Positions 11,876 to 22,677 of a DNA stretch of 64,000 nucleotides are shown here, in pieces. Source of the stretch: Zoroaster sp. YZ-2022 (taxonomy: Eukaryota; Echinodermata; Asteroidea; Forcipulatida; Zoroasteridae); assembly GCA_029582265.1 (NCBI GenBank), contig CM055822.1, positions 39,014,679-39,078,678 on the forward strand. The letters are read 5' to 3'. The notes beneath the pieces are model-generated. The model was not told the DNA's origin. It made no database searches and was given only the letters and a program-made list of their open reading frames with translations. Each line of letters starts with the position of its first letter. Within the stretch, counting starts at the first letter, position 1. A program made the position numbers and the translations under genes.

Positions 11876-12789
11876 TGCATACATAGGTCCCAAAGGGTGC
11901 TTGAGCCCCTGCCCTTTTTGCCTAGTATAAAAAGTGCCCTTTTTAGCCCAAGGTTTTTTTTTGTTTTTTTTTTTGAATGAATTATTAAGTTCCTGTTGCG
12001 CATAGACTGCCCTGCTTCCTTGGACAAGGATCGTTTTCTAAAGACCTTATTTAATTTCGGGGGTCAGGTATTGTATCAGAGACAGGAGGAAGAGGGAGAA
12101 AAGACTTTTTGACTCAAATGGAAAAAGCAAGTTTTGGAATAAGAAGAGAATATTAGTAGCCTAACAAAAGGGGAAATAACAAGACATTTTTAGTTGATAA
12201 ACTGAAAAAAGAGACTTTCAATAGAGATTTTCAAGTTTTCCAGTAATGTTCCCAATATTTTTTTCAATGTTTCACTGTTCAATGTTATTTTCTTTGACAA
12301 TAAATTGCCTAAAAATAAGTCAGTGTTTTGTTGCTTTTTATAATTGCAGCTGAATTGCATGTCTTCCAAACCTCAGTATTAAATGTGAATAATCTCATAT
12401 CAGGTGATATGATACGTTTATTATAAATTTGAGACTTAAGGGGATAATTAGACTTGGTGGACTTGGTCCTTGACTATAGGCTCACTCACCACCAGATCAG
12501 ATTGTAAATGAAAACCAGTCATCAACATAATCTGATCTGATTGTAATGTTAAAAACCATATTATGCGTTTTTATTAATAAATAAACGCCCAATTTTTTTT
12601 AGCTCGCGCGCTACGCGCGCTCGCATGGAATTACACTGCCCTTTTCAGACTCTGAGCCCCTGCCCCTCTACAACCCTGTGCACGTCCCTGCTGAAACCTC
12701 TCATATAATACGAGCCGACAGCGGGCGGAAAAACGTAATGAAACACTAAATTGGCCTGTCATCAAAAAACCTTCAAATTTATTGATTTC

Positions 12790-12905
12790 ATATCTCTCGT
12801 TGACAAATGATTTATATAATATTCGGTAGTTTTATTGCCATTTTGTTTGAGATAATTACCGTTACAAGCACAACAATACCGAACAAAAACTGAACAAAAA
12901 TAATG
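12790..12905 (+). repeat. Dispersed repeat R3, copy 2 (partial)
   Basis: Matches the first half of copy 1, including CAAATGATTTATAT, AATATTCGGTAGT and CACAACAATACCGAACAAAA. Confidence 0.6.
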
Positions 12906-13084
12906 AGCCACTTAATGAGCCAGTTCAAGTCCAAAGGCCTTGACTTTTAATTTAATAATTGAATGTTATTGAAATTCAGTAAATGAATGTTATTGAAATT
13001 AAAATTCAACACACGATTGCAATTGCGTCTCAAACCATTGGCGGATCGGGAAGGGGATGGGGTCAAGCGGGACAGTTTATAATC

Positions 13085-13180
13085 ATCATAATATGTATGA
13101 GATAATAATAATCGTTACCAGCACACCATTACCATTAAAATTCAATAGTCTGTTCTCAGTAAGAGCCGGAACCTTTCATG
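13085..13180 (+). repeat. Dispersed repeat R3, copy 3 (partial)
   Basis: Matches the second half of copy 1 (GAGATAATAATAATCGTTAC, AAAATTCAATAGTCTGTTCTC, CAGTAAGAGC). Confidence 0.55.
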
Positions 13181-13280
13181 GGGTCGCGGGATGGATTCAC
13201 TGTTTTCTTTCCTATGGTATGTTCTTCTGAACATGCATGTGACTCTGTAACCCCTTACACTGCACACTCGTATACAAAAT

Positions 13281-13281
<1 letters not shown>

Positions 13282-13326
<45 letters not shown>
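13282..13326 (+). repeat. (CA)n microsatellite
   Basis: About 22 CA units, directly preceding a copy of the GGGGT hairpin repeat. Confidence 0.95.
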
Positions 13327-13329
<3 letters not shown>

Positions 13330-13484
13330 CACGCACATTGATTTGTGGGGTATTCCTTTGTTCGTTCTATTATCCCTTTTCCTTATAATTCTCCTGTGGG
13401 GTACAAGATTTTCTATAGTTACCTTGTGGGGTCAAATTGTTCTATTGTGTTTTGGACCCCACAACGAATGGTGTGTACGTTCAC
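13327..13484 (+). repeat. (CA)n-linked GGGGT hairpin repeat, copy 1
   Basis: About 158 bases running from CCTCACGCACATTG to GTGTGTACGTTCAC. TTGTGGGGT near the start pairs with ACCCCACAA near the end. Near-identical copies lie at 25857-26014, 26588-26746 and 26747-26904, each beside CA runs. The open frames through it are by-products. Confidence 0.85.
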
Positions 13485-13955
13485 ACTCACACACACATGC
13501 ATTGGATTACAGCATGATTACAGTGACCTCACGCTGTGTTGGCTACCGAGAGAGATTCAAACTAATTCGCATTTCCTGTGGCATAAACAAACCTTGGGTG
13601 AAGGTGCGAATTGAAGGGTGATTAACTTGCTTAACTTTTTCTTTACAAACCCCACTCCTATGGGGTTGTCGCATACAGAGGATAATATTTACGACAGTGT
13701 GTTCTTAATGTCACTATTAACGGCAAAGAAGCTCTTTAGTTCGGTTTTCGGAACATATTTTCCTATAGAAATATTATCTCCATCAACAAAAAATATATAT
13801 TGCATATAAATCAAAGAATGGTAAAAAAGAGAACACAGTGCCTTGTGCCACTTGCCTTTTTATGCGTTCCTGATATTCAATTGTTTTTATTTTGTATACA
13901 ATCTAATTAGCGGTAGGGACAACAATTTATGGACGTTTGACAAAATCTACAATTA

Positions 13956-16162
13956 CAGTTTTTCTAAATCGCTTACACACGATTACTACAACATGTTATC
14001 CTTTCCCTAAATAGTTAACACGTGCAATTAATCACTGTATTCGGTGTGCTAAACATCAAATATCGCCATCAAAAGGCAACACTGGTTGTAAATCTAAAGA
14101 AACCGGTTACAAAACCCCGGACGTGCATCAAAATCAGACAAACTTTCACCAAATGATTAAACATTATTATTAATAATTCTAACACCGATGTCATAATATG
14201 AACATACAGAAATATATATTGATCGTACGCACATGGGTTAATTTCATTTTATTGTGATGTTCGAACAGAACAACCAATATAAAACAAAGCCAGGACGATC
14301 AAATATCAATTTATGGCGTAGTGTGTGAATATATAAACGCTGTCAGTTTGATGGGCTACGAGACAAGAGTCTTCATGGATTATCATGTCGATCATTTCTT
14401 TCCGGCCACAAGTTCTCATCGACGTCGCAACGAATATTTTCCCTCGCCAAACATCGGGGGAAAAACCGTCTTGCGTGGCGGATCCATGCCTGACAAGCTG
14501 CGTCTTGGATGTCTTCGCATGCTTCCTCCATGGCTTGCAAAAGAGTGACCCGCTCGTATGGTCTGCGATCATACACTTTCCACCGCCATGATGAAAAAAA
14601 TTCCTCGATTGGGTTTAGGAAGGGGGAGTATGGTGGGAGGAAAACCATAGTGCATCGTGCATGAGCCTCAAACCATTCCCGCACAGCGACCGAGTGGTGG
14701 AAACGAACATTGTCCCACACAATAATATAATGAGTATCTTCGTTGGGTACGAGTGTGTCGTAAAACCCATCTAAGAATTCGATCAGTCTTTCAGAGTTAT
14801 ACGGGCCTAATCTAGCATTATGGGCTTGGACGCCATTTCTAGAAATGGCAGCACACATCGTTATGTTTCCACCACGAAGACCAGTACGTCAACAGTAGCT
14901 CGCTGACCAATGATATTTCTACCTCTCCTTCTCGTGCTCAGATTGAAACCGGCTTCATCTATGTAGATGTATTCATTTGCGTTCTCATCCGCATCAAGCT
15001 CCAGTATTGTCTGTATGTAAAAAAAAAAAGGAACATGAAAATACAGAAGTAAATTATGTGCACCATGTATTGTGCCCAAGCATACTGCCCTCTGCACAGG
15101 TGAACTTACTTGCACATAACGAAACCGCATCTCCTTCACCCGCTCAGAGTTTCTCTCATACGGGACCTTGGTCACTTGTTTCATTTTTATTCGATGTCGC
15201 TTCACGACACGATCGATGGTCGTCAAACTGACACTTTCAATGTTTTGAAATGCGTCATGGTCCTCTGTAATCCGTTGTTGAATTTCTTTGAGACGGATGA
15301 CGTTGTTTTCCAGCACCATGTTCACGATGATTTGCTCCTGTTGTTCGGAGAAAACCCTACGTCTTCCTCCTGAATGAGGCAATTTCTCAATTCTGCAAAA
15401 AAAGGAAAAGTAGGCCTATACGTACAGATTTGGTGTCAATATTTACACGAAAATCATGTCCAAGCGTGACATTTTTATAAAGTCCTACATTTTGCTCACC
15501 GATTTTCATTTCTGTATGTCCTAACGATTGAAGCTACCGTAGACTTGGCAATATTTGGTTGCACCCGCTGACCAGCCTCTCTCAATGTCAGCCCACGGTT
15601 TATTACATGATCAATTATTGTTGCACGAATCTCGTTGGACAAAGTAGGTGCACGTCGCCTTCCCCCTCCTCGTCGTCGCCTTCCCCTTACCCCTCCTCGC
15701 ATTCCCACTCCCCCGCGTCCTCTCCTGCCTCCAACATCAGGCCTAACTGCGTTGCGTGCTTCCTGCTCCATCATCATAATGTTCTATCCTGTTACTCATG
15801 GGTCATTTTATACTATCAAAAGTGTTCGATTACTGAAAGACTCCTTGTGTTATTTCAAATCAGACAATGTGTTAGTTACACATGTGTGTGGATCATTGCA
15901 ATATTACGTAATGTTGTTCAAAATCGTTGGAATGTGTTTCGATTTAACTGCAAAGTACAATCAAAAGAATTCTGTGTTAAACGTACGCTTTTGTATTTAG
16001 CGATTTGCATTAAAGCGTTTGTACAGTGAATTTAGTTCGAAAACAACCTGAAAGTATTTTAAGTTTTGAACAATGCATGCATGGTTGTGAATGACGACGT
16101 TTACATTCTTATTATTGTGGCCTTAGATCTACTAATCGTGTATAAGCGATTGAGAAAAACTG
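13956..16162 (-). mobile_element. Complete Tc1/mariner-type transposon (intron-bearing)
   Basis: Terminal inverted repeats of about 30 bases start CAGTTTTTCT at 13956 and, on the other strand, at 16162. They continue AAATCGCTTACACACGATTA on the left and CAATCGCTTATACACGATTA on the right. Each end is flanked by TA (13954-13955 and 16163-16164), the duplicated target of this superfamily. The 2207-base element carries one three-exon transposase gene on the minus strand, and no other gene. Ends, TA and gene make this an essentially full-length copy. Confidence 0.92.
14373..15777 (-). pseudogene. Tc1/mariner-like (IS630 superfamily) DDE transposase, 3 exons, one frameshift
   Basis: Exon 1 is 15500-15777 (ATG at 15777), exon 2 is 15110-15392 and exon 3 is 15010-14373. 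Introns of 107 and 99 bases have GTGAGC/TTTTGCAG and GTAAGT/ACATACAG borders, and both joins keep frame. Residues 1-50 are Arg/Gly-rich. A paired-like helix-turn-helix follows (LSNEIRATIIDHVINRGLTL, then KLPHSGGRRR). The catalytic domain shows YIDEAGFNL, VWDNVRFH and LPPYSPFLNPIEEFF, with 35 residues between the second Asp and the Glu by my count. A single-base deletion near 14885 shifts the frame in the GGNITMCAAIS region. Otherwise about 399 codons are open. The family is familiar from fish genomes as an IS630-like protein. It cuts and pastes its own element, and this copy is inactive unless the shift is an assembly error. Confidence 0.9.
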
Positions 16163-16339
16163 TAATACAATATTAATCCCGTGGGAATTAAAATAGGCAA
16201 GTCTCATTTCAGATCTGATGGGCGGCGATCCATGCCCCAATCTACAATCGGGCAACGTCCGGTAATATCAGACGGTCCCAAAATAATAAAATAATAAGTT
16301 TATAGTTTCTTGATAAGATAATAGTTCTTATCTCAACTA

Positions 16340-16386
16340 GCACTTTTTATTTATTTATTTATTTATTTTTATTTTATTTTATTTGT
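16340..16386 (+). repeat. (ATTT)n-rich tract
   Basis: Run of TTTA/ATTTT units. Confidence 0.8.
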
Positions 16387-16867
16387 TATTGTTTTTAAAT
16401 GTTTTAAATGTTTTTAATGTTACGCTCTACCGACACCCCCAATTTATAACCTAATGTGGGTTTGTCCACGTTTTGATCATAATGCTTAATTTATTTTTAT
16501 AAAACGATGACATTTTCTGCAATTTACCCCCTTTTTAGTTAAAAAAATGCTTAAAAGACTAAAATATGGATGTTGCACCCAGGGATCAGAAATCAGCTGA
16601 GAATTCTTCCATTTTCGTAGTTTTTTGGGGAAAAAATCAATTCTTTTCTTAATTTTTCTGTTTATGATTTAACTGATTTCTTAACGTTTTTCTCCATAAT
16701 TTTGCTATAAAATGTAAAAAACGTCCAAACCCATTTCCCATAATTCACTGCGCGCACAATTGCGATAAGGCTTATAGCACTTTCATCCGTATAAAATAAC
16801 ACATGTCAGTGTATAACAATATCATGTGGCAGTTGCTCTGGTACCTAGACTTATGCCATATCATTTT

Positions 16868-17033
16868 GAACACAATTAGAATATAATACATTACGTTTCG
16901 TCGTTGCCAGCACCTTCGTGTCCACAGTTTACGATAATTTCACTTTCATTGTCCTTTATTTCGAGCTGTAATGTTTGTACACAGTTTTGGAATTGTTAAC
17001 TCTTGTTCTAAATCTAAGAGTGAATTCTAACAG
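16868..17033 (+). repeat. Dispersed repeat R2, copy 2
   Basis: Same block as at 10233-10400. The module found at 10775-10890 lies inverted just upstream, at about 16640-16740. Confidence 0.65.
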
Positions 17034-17145
17034 ATCGTTTTTTGGCATTCATGACTTCAGTTACCTCATCGTGAAATATGATGTTTCGCATCTTATCGCG
17101 ATTCATGCAGTCAAATTAACAGTCATCGATGAGCAGAGGATTTTT

Positions 17146-17700
17146 TAAAGAATTTATTTGTTATTTTTGCTTTCGTTTATGGGCAATCAATTTCATGGTA
17201 AGAGTTTTCCAATGCGCCCTTGACAAAAGGTTTTCAGGCACTGGAGTTAATTTAAATACAAAATCAATTAATTTTGATTTTGAGGCAAGATATCTAGATC
17301 TTCTTTTTAACTTATGTATTTTATTTCTTTTCTTTTTATTATTTTATCAACTTAATTACATTTAATTTTGCAAGTGGAGTAATGTGTATAATTTTTAATC
17401 GAAAAGCATCAATAAATTTCCCACAATGATTGTTAATAAACAATATGACAAAAAAGAGTTTAGAACAAAATGGTTGGTAAATTTTTCCAAAATTGTTGGG
17501 TATTTATTTTTAAATATTGGTTTTGGTTAGCTGGTTAGCAAATTTCTAAATGGTCATTGCATTTGTTTTCATTTTAATTTATGTAATAACCAAATGATAT
17601 GTTTCATTATATTTTTAGTATTTGATATCTAAAACAGCAAAAATAAATAAATTAATTAATTAATTAATTAATTAATTAAAAAGATTAAGGCCTAAACATT
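17146..17700 (+). repeat. Dispersed repeat R4, copy 1
   Basis: AT-rich block sharing GAATTTATTTGTTATTTTTG, GGGCAATCAATTTCATGGTA and AGGCACTGGAGTTAATTTAA with 21693-22215, same orientation. It precedes repeat copy C here and follows copy D there. An (AATT)n run sits at about 17646-17680. Confidence 0.7.
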
Positions 17701-17717
17701 TTAAGCATTATTGTGGT

Positions 17718-18630
17718 ATAGAACCTTAAAACATAGTTAGACCTTAACATGTAGTTGTATATTAAGTTGTGACGTCAAGGTGAGGTCATCAGATATCGAA
17801 TTACACTAAATTACACTAATTTTAATATTTCAAAAAATCATCTCATGAACCACAAAAGATATTTTCACAATCTTTGCATCATCTGAAAGAGCTTGAATTA
17901 TGTGTCATTTCGTTCACAGACGTGACCTCAATCTTACCTCTCCTTCCGGTTTAAGTTTAAGTGAAGAACTATTCTGAATCACTATTCTGTAAATGTATTT
18001 GTACAGCCAAAACATAGTTGCGGAGTTCAAAGAACTTTAAAACTTAACAAATAATTATACCTTAACATATAGTTCCAGGTAACGGTGTGACGTCATGGTG
18101 AGGTAATCTAATGAATTATTACGTAATTAATTATAATTAAAACAATATGTTTTATATCTCGTGAACCACAATAGATAATATCTTGATTCCTTCATAATCA
18201 TACAGAACATGGAGGACTCGACATTTGATACAAAGACATGACCCTATTGACCTTTACTTCTGGTCCAAACTGGAAGTTCACGTTCTTTATAAATTGACGC
18301 AAATCTGAAAGGGTATTCGAAATAACATTTTGGTTATTTATGTTAAGTGGGATCTGCTCTTTTCAAAAAATATATTTGGTGACGTCATCACTCTTAACAG
18401 TGCCCTCTAGCTGCAGATCACTTTTTGCTATCTCAAGAAAATATTAGACAGAATTTTACCAAATTTGGCACAATTGACACCCATATTATGAGGAAAAATA
18501 TTGTGAAGTATGAATGACGTCACATGATTGAACCGGAACTTACGGTTGGAAGAATTTAAAATTATATGGGATGACTGAACCGGAAGATAATGTATTCAGT
18601 ATAGCACATGATATGTTATTTTAATTATAT
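17718..18630 (+). mobile_element. Abundant hairpin/CTAG-ended repeat, copy C, 5' part
   Basis: Carries the family modules (ACCTTAACATGTAGTTGT, GTTGTGACGTCA, CATAATCATACAGAACATGG, AAATTTGGCACAATTGACAC) up to TTTTAATTATAT at 18630. There it is interrupted by the LTR-like element and resumes at 21065 with the expected next bases TATGA(TG)AAAACTCATATCTCC. Confidence 0.8.
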
Positions 18631-18654
18631 TGTGACGGATCAGGGGCAAGTCCA

Positions 18655-19400
18655 CGCACACAGATCGGTACCTGAACCAGCGCTCCTTCCATCACCCAAG
18701 CATCAAGTCATCGGTCAACCGTACCCTCGTACAACGCGCCTACAATATTTGTGACAAGGACAGCCTCCCCAAGGAACTACAGCACATCCGAACCACCCTC
18801 AAACGCAACGGTTACAATCCAAGCAAGATCAGCACAGCAAAGCCAGTTCCAAACCCCGAAAGCAAGGTAAGTAATCTAACCCTCTCTGCTTGTCTCCCCT
18901 ATCTAGGTTCGACGTCTCACAAACTCCAGCGCATCCTCCGACGAGCAGGCATTGATGTGTTCCTCTCAGCCCCCAGCAAACTCCAAGGACTTCTACACAC
19001 CCACAAGGACAAACCGGACCCAAACAACAGAGCGGGAGTCTACAGGATCCCCTGTGAGTGCGGTAAGGTGTACATCGGCGAAACAGGACGCAACCTTCCC
19101 ATCAGATTGAAGGAACACCGAGCACACGGCCGCAGAGGAGATTTCGAGAAGTCAGCCATCGTCAAGCACTCGCACATCAAGGACCACCAAATCGACTGGC
19201 AGGCAGCCCAACTCATCACACCCATCGACACATGGCACCCCAGACGCATCAGAGAGGCCATCGAGATCGTCAAACATGACACTGTGCCACAGGACATCGG
19301 CTTCTACATCAGCGACATTTGGCGACTACTACGGACTGAAGGATCTTCTATATCCGAAGTCCATAACCCACCCCAGACAGAGGGATCTCCTATATCCTAA
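18655..19400 (+). pseudogene. Penelope-like RT C-terminus plus GIY-YIG endonuclease
   Basis: Coding begins with THTDRYLNQRS, then RTLVQRAYNICDKDSL and PYLGSTSHKLQRILRRAGI, the conserved C-terminal part of Penelope-like RTs. The linker LLHTHKDKPDPNNRAG leads into a GIY-YIG nuclease: GVYRIPCECGKVYIGETGRN, then the helix RLKEHR and later KHSHIKDH. This nuclease nicks the target DNA for priming. An early reading-frame shift exists in the first 100 bases (SFHHPSIKSS region). The end differs from the second element because of an internal 191-base duplication that changes the C-terminus after FYISDI. It is truncated and dead. Confidence 0.85.
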
Positions 19401-19672
19401 GTCAACCACCCTCCCTTCCCCTGTGCTTGTTAACAACTGATTTATTTCAGTGAGCACACACTCCTCTCTCCCCCAACCCCTAGGACATCGGCTTCTACAT
19501 CAGCGACATTGGCGACCACCACTACGGACTGAAGGATCTTCTATATCCAAAGTCCATAACCCAACCCAGACTGAGGGATCTCCTATATCCTAAGTCAACC
19601 ACCCTCCCTCCCCCTGTGCTTGTTAACAACTGATTCAGTTCAGTGAGCACACACTCCTCTCCCCCAACCCCT
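19291..19672 (+). repeat. 191-base tandem duplication inside Penelope element 1
   Basis: AGGACATCGGCTTCTACATC begins at 19291 and again at 19482. Each unit covers the GIY-YIG ORF end (SDI...LKDLLYPKS), the stop region TTGTTAACAACTGATT and CCCCCAACCCCTAGG. The second element (45101-45141) has only one copy. Confidence 0.9.
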
Positions 19673-19795
19673 AGGATCCTAGTCTCACAGTTCCCGCCTG
19701 CGCGCCTCAACGAACTAATCCTCCAGCATCCATTCAAGGGATGATCCTCCAGCAGCCTACTTAAGCAGCAGCATTTTCCAGAGTCCGGCATTCTC

Positions 19796-19829
19796 CTGAG
19801 GACGATCAGAGCATACTGATCGAAACGTC
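19796..19829 (+). ncRNA. Hammerhead-ribozyme-like motif in Penelope element 1
   Basis: CTGAGGA (19796-19802), a 6-bp stem GATCAG/CTGATC with loop AGCATA, then GAAAC and GTC, fit the hammerhead core CUGANGA-stem II-GAAA-GUC. CTC before the core pairs with GAG after it as stem I. Stem III is almost absent (AC/GT). Hammerhead variants with a minimal stem III are known from Penelope-like elements and cleave as dimers. One extra C between CTGAGGA and stem II is tolerated in related copies. Activity is untested. Confidence 0.75.
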
Positions 19830-21064
19830 GAGTTGTACCTCCAGTTCTTTTCAGAACTAATTACTACTCAATTGAGATTCCATGGTGTCACCGCAATTAG
19901 TCTTACTTATCATCCTCACCATGCAAAGCTACAAGTTTTACCTAGGGGCAAGTCTAGTCCAGCGTCTTTGGCCAGCGACGCTATGCGCCGGTCTGCGTCG
20001 CGTGGGGTCTGCGCCGGGCAGTTAAGCAGCAGCACTGGCGGGGTCGGAGATTAGAGTTCAATAGGGGAACCGTGCTATATTGATGCGTTTATCGCTGTGA
20101 TTTGTCGCTTGACTGGCTGGGCCGTGTGTGGGATTGTGTGCGTTCAGTATCTAGGCTGGAACTGCGGAACTCCCTGAGTCGCCGACAGCTAGCTGCGGGT
20201 AGAGCGAGGTAATATAACTTTGTTTGGGGTAGGATTGTTTTGGGAACGTGAGTGAGCGTGAGTTTTGGACCTATTATTGGGAAGGCTGAGGAGCATAGGA
20301 GGGTTGAGGATTACATGCTGTTTGTAGTACACCTCTGGTGGGATTGACGGCTGGATTGTATTCCTATTACCTTTGTGCTTGCTAACCCGGTGAGGTTCAT
20401 TGGTTGTAGTGCTCTGGGTTCCTGTGAGGGTTATGGTAATCCTCAGGTGTAATCAACCCCGTTAGATAATCTGTTACTGACATTTCACTTGATCTGATTG
20501 TGGTTAATATTATAACCTGTTGTGAGGTATACCTGTTGCAGGGCTAAGCTGGCAGTGAGCTAGCCTAGTTGAGGTATACTGGTTTTAAGATTCGTGGTGA
20601 GGTTTACCACGAGGTTATTCTCACTGAGGTATATTGTGAGGATTGTGTATATAAAGTTATTGAATTGTATTTAAAGAAGGCAACGAGGTGAGGTTTAGCC
20701 TTATCTTTGCCATTGTAATTTAATACAAGACTTTATAAAAGAATCATTGATCAGAATAAACCATTTAATTACTGTCTTTGGTAACACTGTATCCTTGTGA
20801 GGTTTATTGAGGTTACTGGTAATTGCTCTAATTCCATTGAGGTATAATCATTCCCTGGGCGGTGGTACATTTCCACCAAAACGAACTGCCCCTTGGCTTA
20901 GTCCGCCGTTCGTTAATTATCCCCCCTTGTGTTCGGGTAGCCGCTCACCCGTGCGCAAGGTTAATAAATATTTTTGTTGGATAATAGGCGCTGGTCGGTG
21001 TCCCTGGTTCAATAAGATCAGTCCCTTGGGTTTCCCCCGGCGTCGAATAAAAAAAAACGCCACA

Positions 21065-21190
21065 ATATGATGAAAACTCATATCTCCTGAAGTAAATCAT
21101 GTTTTTAAATAACTTTAGGTGATGACGTCATCACATATGATCCACACTCGAACACCCTGAGTTTGTTTTTAACAAACTCAATACCTCTAG
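21065..21190 (+). mobile_element. Abundant repeat, copy C, 3' end
   Basis: Resumes after the LTR-like insertion and carries GATGACGTCATCAC, CACTCGAACACCCTGAG, the terminal hairpin GAGTTTGTTTTTAACAAAC and CTAG at 21187-21190, followed by T. Confidence 0.8.
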
Positions 21191-21692
21191 TTTTTACTTT
21201 TTCTTCTCCTTCTTCTTCTTCTCAACGACACATATTCAGAGACAAAAACATAGTTGCAGAGTTCACAGAACCTTAAAACTTAACACATAGTTAGACCTTA
21301 ACATGTAATTGTATCCTAAGTTGTGACGTCATGGTGAGATCATCAGATATCGAATTACACACTCAATCAAAGTTTAATATTTCAAAAAATTATATCTCAT
21401 GAACAGCAAGAGATATTTTCACAATCTTTGCATCATCTGAAAGATCTTGAATTATATGATTTTTCGTACACAAACGTGATGCTAATCTGACCTCTCCTTC
21501 CGGTTGAAACAGAAAGTTGAATATTTAAAAAAATCATATCTCATGAACCACAAAAGATATTTTCATAGTCTTTGCATCATCTTAAAGATCTTAAATTATG
21601 TCACATTTCGTAGACAGACATGACCCAATTGGACCTCTCCTTCCAGTTGAAAACGGAAGTTAAAGTGAACAACTATTCAGAAGTACCATTCT
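21191..21692 (+). mobile_element. Abundant repeat, copy D (partial)
   Basis: Abuts the CTAG of copy C and starts with a pyrimidine tract (CTTCTCCTTCTTCTTCTTC), then the family modules. It ends at ACTATTCAGAAGTACCATT, where repeat R4 begins. Confidence 0.7.
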
Positions 21693-22215
21693 TGAAGGAA
21701 TTTATTTGTTATTTTTGCTGTCGTTTATGGGCAATCAATTTCATGGTAAACGTTTTCCAATGCGCCCTTTTCAGGCACTGGAGTTAATTTAAATACAAAA
21801 TGAATTAATTTTGATTTTGAGACAAGAGATCCAGATCTTCTTTTAACTGATGTATTTTATTTATTTTCTTTTTATTATTTTTTATTAACTTAATTAAATG
21901 TTATTTTGCAAATGGAATAATGTGTATAGTTTTAAAACGAAAAACATCAACAACTTCCAACAACGATTGTTTTATAACCAAAGTGGCAGAAAAAGCGTCT
22001 AGAACAACAAAATGGTTAGTAACTTTCTCCAAAATTGTTGGGTTTTGGTTAGCCGGTTAGCAAAGTTCTAAATGGTTAGTGCATTTTTTTCATTTTAATT
22101 TATGCAATAACCAAATGATATGTTTCATTATATTTTTAGTCTTTGATATTTATATAAAAACAACAACAATAAATAAATAAATAAAAATATTAAGGCCTAA
22201 ACATTTAAGTATTAT
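21693..22215 (+). repeat. Dispersed repeat R4, copy 2
   Basis: Same AT-rich block as 17146-17700, including GTTAGCCGGTTAGCAAA and ATTAAGGCCTAAACATTT. It contains an (AAAT)n run near 22165. Confidence 0.7.
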
Positions 22216-22518
22216 TGTGGTGTTTGTAAAAGTAAGTTTTTTCTTCATTCATAAAGTGACTAGTGACTTTTCCAAAAAATGTTCCATGACATCATCACAG
22301 ATCACAACGCCCCCATCTCAGAAATTGAACCAAACTATTAATGTTATTTTGTCATGATCATGAAGAAGAATAATTGTGTCATTATGGACAGTTATTGATA
22401 GTTTAGTGTTGATGTTTCCAGATAATTAATGCTACCTCATAGTGTACAATCCTTCTTGACCTATTTTTACACCAGTCAAAGTTTATTATTGTTATACTTT
22501 TAGACTTTCTATTCACAG

Positions 22519-22566
22519 CTGTGAGACCGAGTGGTGCTGATGATGGCTATGTGGGCAATGTGCCCA
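22519..22566 (+). CDS. Putative small exon (secreted protein, exon 2)
   Basis: CTTTCTATTCACAG precedes it and GTAAGTG follows, both near-consensus splice sites. The 48 bases have phase 1 on both sides and encode VRPSGADDGYVGNVP. The phase accepts the exon ending at 5993 (giving Ala) and hands over to a phase-1 acceptor such as the one at 40742 (giving Ser). No family is recognised. The sites and frame are seen. Being a real exon is inference. Confidence 0.35.
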
Positions 22567-22677
22567 GTAAGTGTTTGAGGATCACGTGCCTCTTTCTGCG
22601 CATCGTGATTGGATAGATTTCCATCGTAACAAATTTATATTGTTCTTATTGGCTATTAGATTGCTCATGAATATATG

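Larger units (their letters stand above)
18653..19943 (+). mobile_element. Penelope-like retroelement 1, 5' truncated
   Basis: An 11-base direct repeat AGGGGCAAGTC flanks it (18642-18652 and 19944-19954), a target duplication. The body starts inside the reverse transcriptase C-terminal region, continues through a GIY-YIG domain, and ends in an untranslated tail with a hammerhead-like core. The same 3' tail (CTTACTTATCATCCTCACC, GCAAAGCTACAAGTTTTAC) is seen inverted at 34801-34840 and partly at 45376-45386. Confidence 0.9.
18631..21064 (+). mobile_element. LTR-like element (solo) split by a Penelope-like insertion
   Basis: The insert begins TGTGACGGATC at 18631 and ends CGCCACA at 21064, has TG...CA ends, and is flanked by ATAT on both sides (18627-18630, 21065-21068). 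It sits in an otherwise continuous copy of the abundant repeat. Without the Penelope insert it is about 1.1 kb. It has a TATA-like TGTATATAAAG near 20647, AATAAA-type signals near its end and no coding region, which fits a solo LTR. There is no internal retroviral-type sequence, so the class rests on ends and layout. The interior carries a recurring TGAGGTWTA motif. Confidence 0.5.

Noticed and set aside
13178..13614. Frames sharing CGVFLCSFYYPFSL-like text at four loci
   Set aside because: Translations of the non-coding GGGGT hairpin repeat; the repetition is at DNA level.
15559..16029. Plus-strand frames opposite the transposase gene
   Set aside because: Antisense shadows of exon 1; the minus frame has clear homology and splice sites.
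18867..18906. GT...AG segment resembling a 40-base intron in the Penelope ORF (37 bases at 44537-44573 in element 2)
   Set aside because: Reading straight through gives the conserved RT text KVSNLTLSACLPYLGS, so it is coding; the GTAAGT and CTAG are chance.
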